The notes beneath the pieces are model-generated. The model had not been told where the DNA came from. It searched no databases and saw only the letters and a program-made list of their open reading frames with translations. From the NCBI GenBank assembly GCA_054601695.1, contig BAAHQB010000045.1, positions 744,001 to 808,000 of the forward strand: a stretch of DNA of 64,000 bases. Direction: 5' to 3'. Position 1 is the first letter of the stretch, and each line of letters begins with the position of its first letter. The position numbers and the translations under genes are program-made. Below are positions 17,183-64,000 of this stretch, in pieces. This stretch comes from Amorphochlora amoebiformis (lineage: Eukaryota > Cercozoa > Chlorarachniophyceae).

Positions 17183-17262
17183 ATATATGTAATATACACA
17201 TAAGTACGAATATATATATATATATATCTGTATGTATGAATATATGTATGTGTGAATAAGTC

Positions 17263-17303
<41 letters not shown>

Positions 17304-17365
17304 TATTTAGATATTCATACAAGCATAAGTACGAATATGTATACATATAGTCCTTCATATATACA

Positions 17366-17399
<34 letters not shown>

Positions 17400-17417
17400 G
17401 TACCGATAGAACATTCC

Positions 17418-24498
<7,081 letters not shown>

Positions 24499-24541
24499 CT
24501 GAAAAGAATGGTTTGGAGATGTATATGTATGTTTGTATGTC

Positions 24542-24587
<46 letters not shown>

Positions 24588-24619
24588 AATATATATATAT
24601 ATATATATATGTATATATG

Positions 24620-24716
24620 TAATTATATATATGCGCTTGTGAATGCTGTTATTTAACTGAAAATAATGGTTTGGGGATGTATGTGTATGTTTGTATGTCT
24701 AAATATATATACATAC

Positions 24717-24768
<52 letters not shown>

Positions 24769-24955
24769 ATATATATATATATATGTAATTATATATGCGC
24801 TTGTGAATGCTGTTATTTGACTGAAAAGAATGGTTTGGAGATGTATGTGTATGATTGTATGTCTAAATACATATATATATATATATATGTAATTATATAT
24901 ATGCGCTTGTGAATGCTGTTATTTGACTGAAAAGAATGGTTTGGGGGTGTATGTA
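24620..24955 (-). repeat. Three copies of the acceptor end of exon 24451-24498
   Basis: A block of about 75 bp (GCGCTTGTGAATGCTGTTAT then TTGACTGAAAAGAATGGTTTGG on plus) recurs at about 24631-24703, 24796-24868 and 24902-24955. Each copy keeps ~30 bases of intron, the acceptor TTTCAG and the first 24 exon bases, then stops in (TA)n. The functional copy is at 24474-24545. Confidence 0.88.
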
Positions 24956-24959
24956 TGTA

Positions 24960-26150
<1,191 letters not shown>

Positions 26151-26505
26151 CATGATATAAAATCGATCACTTGACAAGACGACGTCTTTGTCTTGAAGAA
26201 ATATTAGTGCTCGTGCATCCCTCAGCCAGCATCTAAGCATACAAATACATCACATCATTGCTGTCCATATGCTGGTGCCAGGTCTGGTACCATATCATAT
26301 CTGATACACATAAAATCCTGATATGGGTGACCTTTTCCAGAAATATATGCTATTTTTCTTAACATTTCGGCACCTTCTGCAGCGTCTTGGGGTTAAAAAA
26401 ATCAACAAAGTCCATCCAATCTTCCACCAAATCTCCTGCCTATACATTATGTACACACCATACCTTCATGTTATACACAATCACGCACTTCCGATCTGGA
26501 AATTC

Positions 26506-26847
26506 TCACACCGGTCCGTCGCTCGCTACGTAGTCGCCTGCTGCCATCATTAGAGTCCCATCCTTACCCCCCTGCCTTCCTCCCCGCCTGGATGGATACC
26601 CATTCCATCGACCTCGACCCCTAAACCCTCTATTGACCGTACCCCTAGAGCTGCCCCGACCACCGCGTGGACCGAACTGGAAGGTCGGTGGGTGCAGAAG
26701 GGGCCCCCTCCCCCGGAAGAAAGGGGGATAAGCCCCGAGGTGGGGATTACTAAAAGAATTTGGGTGCGGTGCACGAGGGTGGGGGTAGGGGAGCCCGGGG
26801 TGGCCACCTTCCGGTGCAGCGCCCTGACGCGTCTGCCATGGCTGCAT
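26506..26847 (-). CDS. Small RGG-box (Gly/Arg-rich) protein
   Basis: An open frame of 113 codons starting ATG at 26847 and ending TGA. The first ~55 residues are rich in Pro, His and Gly. Residues ~60-98 hold repeated RGG, RGRG and GRG motifs (GPRGGRGSSRG, FRGRGRW, SRRGGRQGG), the composition of RNA-binding RGG boxes that arginine methyltransferases modify. A short acidic tail follows. It is divergent from the phosphate carrier gene, 270 bp away. No (TA)n interrupts it and its base composition is GC-rich, like the carrier and unlike the surroundings. It could be the last exon of a larger RNA-binding protein, since no other domain is visible. Bases 26150-26505 look like its 3' flank and hold nothing else I recognise. 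Confidence 0.5.
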   Translation of the reverse strand: MQPWQTRQGAAPEGGHPGLPYPHPRAPHPNSFSNPHLGAYPPFFRGRGPLLHPPTFQFGPRGGRGSSRGTVNRGFRGRGRWNGYPSRRGGRQGGKDGTLMMAAGDYVASDGPV

Positions 26848-27117
26848 CTCCCGAGATGATTTAAGAAGATATTGCCAGATATGTTTATCGATTGGTCATT
26901 CATAGCGTGACATCACAGAAAGATACCGACAACTTTTCGACAAGTCACGTACTAATCACGCTAATTTGCCATTACGTTTCAGAAACGTAACGCAGAGTTT
27001 CCGAAAAATTAAAAACTTATCGGGCGTTTTTCGGGAGTCGGGGTTTGTTGCCTGGCCACGTACGCCGTGTCAGATTGCCTGCAGACCCCAGCTCCGTCCG
27101 CTACACGCCAGCCAAAA
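26848..27117. promoter_or_regulatory. Probable divergent promoter, RGG ORF and phosphate carrier
   Basis: The 270 bp between two divergent start codons is free of TA tracts and telomere repeats. It contains CGTGACATCA (26907-26916) and AAGTCACGTAC (26942-26952). The frame of the carrier stays open upstream to 27067 but without an ATG, so 27118 was chosen as its start. Function is inferred from position only. Confidence 0.4.
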
Positions 27118-28095
27118 ATGTCCCTGACCCCTCTCCTCCACGCATCTTTCAAGAACCGCACCCAGGGCAAGAAGGTCCAGGGTCCCTTCGACCTTATGTA
27201 TTACCTCAAGGGCGCGCTGGCCGGTGGTCTGTGCTGTTCCATCACACATGGAGCCCTCTGCCCAGTGGACGTCGTGAAGACACGTATTCAGCTAGAGCCG
27301 CTGAAGTACAACCGCGGAATGATAGCTGGGTTCGGCCAGGTGATCGCCAGTGAGGGTGTAAGTGCGCTCGCCACTGGTCTCGGTCCTACGGTGGTGGGAT
27401 ACTTCGTTCAGGGATGGTTCAAATTTGGCGGTGTCGAGTTCTTCAAGATCAACTTCGCTCAGAGGCTCGGGGAGAAGAAAGCCTGGGAGCTGCGCATCCC
27501 CATCTACCTAGGAGCTGCCGCCTGCGCGGAGTTCATCGCCGACATCTTCCTCTGCCCGCTTGAAGCCACTCGTATCCGTCTTGTGTCCAACCCCGAGTAC
27601 GCTTCCGGTCTGATCACTGCCATGCCCAAAATCCTTCGCGAGGACGGTCTCATCAAGGGTTTCTACTCTGGATTCGGCCCCATCCTCCTCAAGCAGATCC
27701 CATACACCATGGCTAAGTTCGCCGTCCAAGGATGGGCTGCTGAGAATATCTGGAAGGTTTCCGGCATGAACTCCAACACTTCCTCTGAGTCCGTCAAGCT
27801 TGGAGTCTCTCTCACTTCCGGTGTTATTGCCGGTGTTGCCGCCGCCATCATCTCCCACCCTGCCGACACCCTTCTATCTCTTATCAACAAGGAAGGAGCC
27901 GGCGGTGAGGGCACAATCATGACCCGTCTCGGTCGCCTTGCCTACGAGGTCGGATTCGTCAAGCTTTGCCTCACCGGTCTTGGAGCTCGCTGTGTCATGA
28001 TTGGTTCGCTCACAGCCGGACAGTTCGGTATCTTCGACACTATTATGACCCTCACTGGCGCTAAGAAGTTTAAGTTCACCAACCCCAACGAATAA
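27118..28095 (+). CDS. SLC25A3: Mitochondrial phosphate carrier (SLC25A3/PiC family)
   Basis: A 325-residue protein of the inner-membrane mitochondrial carrier family, predicted to import phosphate into the matrix (H+ symport) for ATP synthesis. Three ~100-residue repeats are visible, each with the carrier signature at the end of its first helix: PVDVVKTRIQ (around residues 51-60), PLEATRIRLV (around 149-158) and PADTLLSLIN (around 248-257). THGALCPVDVVKTRIQLEP and GYFVQGWFKFGGVEFFK are typical of the phosphate branch rather than nucleotide or oxoacid carriers. The start is the ATG in CCAAAAATGTCC; TAA ends the frame. Unlike every neighbour it is a single exon, GC-rich, with strong preference for C-ending codons, as for a highly expressed gene. 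Length fits the family. Confidence 0.96.
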   Translation: MSLTPLLHASFKNRTQGKKVQGPFDLMYYLKGALAGGLCCSITHGALCPVDVVKTRIQLEPLKYNRGMIAGFGQVIASEGVSALATGLGPTVVGYFVQGWFKFGGVEFFKINFAQRLGEKKAWELRIPIYLGAAACAEFIADIFLCPLEATRIRLVSNPEYASGLITAMPKILREDGLIKGFYSGFGPILLKQIPYTMAKFAVQGWAAENIWKVSGMNSNTSSESVKLGVSLTSGVIAGVAAAIISHPADTLLSLINKEGAGGEGTIMTRLGRLAYEVGFVKLCLTGLGARCVMIGSLTAGQFGIFDTIMTLTGAKKFKFTNPNE

Positions 28096-28909
28096 TGAGC
28101 TCTGGACACCACTATGGGGTCGGGCGGCGTCGACGAGCAAATTCTATCGGGGGGGAAGCGGGTGGCGTCGTGAGCGAGTAACTTAGTTTTGTTTTTATGT
28201 GTTGTGCTTGGTGGTAGCACGTTTTTTACATCGTGTAAGGTGACTAGTCCAAACGTTTGATGGATATTAATATCAACCCTCGGCGCCTGTCTTCCTGTCG
28301 TCCCGACGTCCTACCAACGGTATTCTCCAGCTGAGCTCTGTTCCGGCTGACTAGTAGTTATTTTTGTGCTCGCATATGCGAAGTTTATTAAATTATGAAT
28401 TGAACCATGCATGAAAATAGTAGACCATTTGCATATATATATATATACATCATGTACAAGATGTACCTAGTATAGTCTAGATAGTATATACATGTCACAG
28501 TACCACTTTAGCTGCTAGACAGTGCTAGTTGGTTAGCAGCATCTAGCTAGCTCTAGTAGCTATATATACTGACCAACCAAAAATGCAATTATATATATTA
28601 TTACATGAATGTTATAATTATTGTCTTGTTTTAATTTTAAACGATATCCTATATGATGTGATCATTGAACTTGTACATTGTACAGGCCCTCTCAGAGTAG
28701 TCTAGGTATAGTGTATATTTTCATTAATTACATCTAGTAGACATATTTCAACTTCTAGTAGTCTAGTAGTCAGTAACTTATTTTGTAACAGACTACTAAA
28801 AGTGTAACATATGTATAAGACACTAGAATCTAGAGAATGCATGTACATGTATATATCTACTAGATCTAGATACTATGATACTATGATGTGTAATATATAT
28901 CTAGTATAG

Positions 28910-28946
<37 letters not shown>

Positions 28947-28977
28947 AAAATGTATATATATATCGTATATAAACTAG

Positions 28978-29024
<47 letters not shown>

Positions 29025-29477
29025 CTAGATGTAGTAGACCGTATCCGTGATCAACTAATGGAATTATAAGCTCAATGATAATCACCAAATTCTGATTATC
29101 AACACGCAGTCCCAGCGATATATCGAAAATAATCCATTCCTCGGTGACCCAATATCCCGGCCCCCCCCCGCGCGTCACATAGCAACGCCATCAGATCCTT
29201 TAATTAGAAGTGTGTTACCTCCTCCCATCGCCTACGTATGCCTCTTTCCTTCAGCCAACCCCTCTCGCCAAGTTTTGACGATAACATAGACCACTAGAGC
29301 CTCAATTACAAAAGAAGAATTAAAAAGAAAAAAAAAAAGAAAGGAAAAACAAAACCGAAAACAAGTATAACATGCTTTTCTGAATGTGTTTATATCCGAA
29401 GTAGAAGACTTCTTCTCTCAGATTGGCTTGGAGTGGGTTAGGTTGGGTTGATGTCGATCTCTCTCCTGCGATGACGG
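28096..29477. other. Intergenic region between converging genes; CTAG-rich part
   Basis: Holds the 3' flank of the phosphate carrier (28096-28440), then 28440-29030, which is unusually dense in CTAG (many CTAGTAG, TCTAGA and AGCTAGCT words), a short (TA)n at 28984-29018, an A-rich run (29311-29360) and the 3' flank of the kinase gene. No open frame here is convincing. Confidence 0.6.
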
Positions 29478-46318
<16,841 letters not shown>

Positions 46319-47226
46319 CCTCTCGTGTCTTTCGCGAAAGTATCTACTTCTGTCTCTGACGCTATTGCAGGGGACTACAATCCTCGTTCGTACCTTAAAC
46401 GTGATATTTTTGAGCATATTGGAGGAAAGGAGAGGAGAAAGAGTCCAAATTTACAACGAAATGCTCGGACGCTGTGCAAAAACCCAAGCCCTTCAATACG
46501 AATGTAATGCCAGGGCATAGGAGACAGGTAGTGGGAGGAACAGGAACTATGACATCCCCAAGCTGAATAGAATAGTCTAAGAAGCCTCAAATTTCTCCAA
46601 ATATGCCGAAAAGACGAGATTAGGACAAGCGGTTCAAGGAAAGGAGATGCGTGGCAGGGGGTAGCCATAAGATTCGGAAGGATGGAGGGAAAGAATAGAA
46701 AAGTTATGACACGAAGAAGTGCACTAGAGGTTTTCGAAAATTTTTATTTTGGAGGGAAGGCGTCAGGGGAGAGGGGAGAGATGTCGCGCCCTGGGGAGTT
46801 CGGCACGATGCTGCACCTGCTTGCAGACACGACTCAAGTCTTAATTTTTCGCCTAGGTTTTCGGAAACCCGAAGAAATCAAGTGGTTAGATATTTCCGTG
46901 TATCTACCTCAGTATATCAACATACCTCAATTAAGATATATCATATCTTTTCATATATCTGGATATATAATATTAGATATCAATATATCTAGCGGATATC
47001 TAAGGATGATCCATTTACATATCTAATATTGCGCTCAAGTGGTTGACAACCCCAAACCGCCTCTTTGAGAGGCTCTTTCCACCGCCGGTAGGGCACCCTA
47101 CTGAATAGAAACAAAACCCCTGTTTACTGTCTGCTGGTTTTCCTCCCCCCATTCACTTTGTTTCCAATTTAAAATGAATTTTGCAGCTACAGGACGTGAG
47201 ATCGGAGTATAATTTCGAAAGTTAGA
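46319..47226. promoter_or_regulatory. Shared upstream region of kinase and phosphatase genes
   Basis: About 0.9 kb between two divergent start codons, unique in sequence and without TA tracts longer than a few units or telomere repeats, in contrast to the introns on both sides. It should hold both promoters and 5' leaders. No specific element can be assigned. Confidence 0.45.
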
Positions 47227-56015
<8,789 letters not shown>

Positions 56016-56155
56016 ACACGTGTATAGATTACATTACATTTATATATATGGGATATATATATATATATATATGTATATATATTTATATGTAGTATATAGG
56101 GCATGCAAGGATGAGAAGCAATGGTAGATATATAGCAAGTAGATATTATATATGA

Positions 56156-56191
<36 letters not shown>

Positions 56192-56335
56192 ATATATATA
56201 TGTGTATATATATGTATATATAATATGTTCACGTATGTTGAATAAATAAATATTACATGCATATATATATATATATATATATATATAAGTATACATATAT
56301 ATATATATATGAAAACATGTATATATAAATGTATA

Positions 56336-56382
<47 letters not shown>

Positions 56383-56395
56383 GCACCTACTATAC

Positions 56396-63748
<7,353 letters not shown>

Positions 63749-63759
63749 CTGTGAGAAAA

Positions 63760-63868
63760 TATGTATATATATATATATGTATGTTTCGATATAGGTGTTA
63801 ATGTTTTGATATGTATGTATATATATAGACATATATATATATATATGTATGTATTTAAATATATGTCT

Positions 63869-63912
<44 letters not shown>

Positions 63913-63930
63913 TGTATATATATATGTATT

Positions 63931-63999
<69 letters not shown>

Positions 64000-64000
64000 T
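63760..64000. repeat. (TA)n at right edge
   Basis: TA tracts with TGTATTTAAATA variants. Presumably the next intron upstream of exon 63696-63748; no exon seen. Confidence 0.85.

Noticed and set aside
27508-27858. Antisense and shifted frames inside the phosphate carrier gene
   Set aside because: Shadows of the real frame produced by its high GC3 content.

Overview
This is a nuclear window from an intron-rich eukaryote, most likely a single-celled one. Three kinds of low-complexity DNA fill it: (TA)n tracts of tens to hundreds of bases, blocks of the TTAGGG/CCCTAA telomere-type hexamer scattered along the whole window in both orientations, and GA/CT tracts. It is not a chromosome end, because protein-coding exons lie between and inside these blocks. 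I see no bacterial, organellar or viral genes, no rRNA or tRNA gene and no CRISPR array. The species cannot be named from the sequence alone. Nearly all long open frames ([30 protein letters not shown]) are translations of repeats and are not genes.

The real genes were found by reading short exons (about 13-160 nt) with GT..AG ends, then chaining those whose reading phases agree. From left to right: uncertain minus-strand exons (183-2345); an unidentified minus-strand gene (2487-6482); another (6705-11258); unassigned minus-strand exons (12300-16923); a minus-strand gene with a Ser/Asp-rich and a Lys-rich segment (17418-24498); a small minus-strand RGG-box ORF (26506-26847); the plus-strand, intronless, GC-rich gene for the mitochondrial phosphate carrier (27118-28095); a 33-exon minus-strand NAK-family (AAK1/GAK/BIKE-like) Ser/Thr kinase (29478-46318); a 9-exon plus-strand histidine phosphatase (47227-56015); and a minus-strand gene for a probable membrane protein that runs off the right end (56396-63748).

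The kinase and the phosphatase diverge from a shared ~0.9 kb region. The RGG ORF and the carrier diverge from ~0.27 kb. The carrier and kinase converge, as do the phosphatase and the membrane-protein gene. The kinase carries four DPF motifs, one NPF motif and Q-rich stretches, which points to adaptor and EH-domain binding in clathrin-mediated traffic.

The most unusual signal is in gene structure. (1) Most introns are (TA)n tracts whose ends are themselves the splice sites (GTATAT..TATAG). (2) Several introns are almost pure telomere-type repeat, some only 60-95 nt long. (3) Around many exons there are degenerate local copies of one exon-intron boundary, which I call exon echoes. Copies upstream of an exon keep the acceptor and the first part of the exon; copies downstream keep the last part and the donor. 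They always break into (TA)n and occur one to six times per exon. This suggests a recurrent duplication process tied to the TA-repeat introns.
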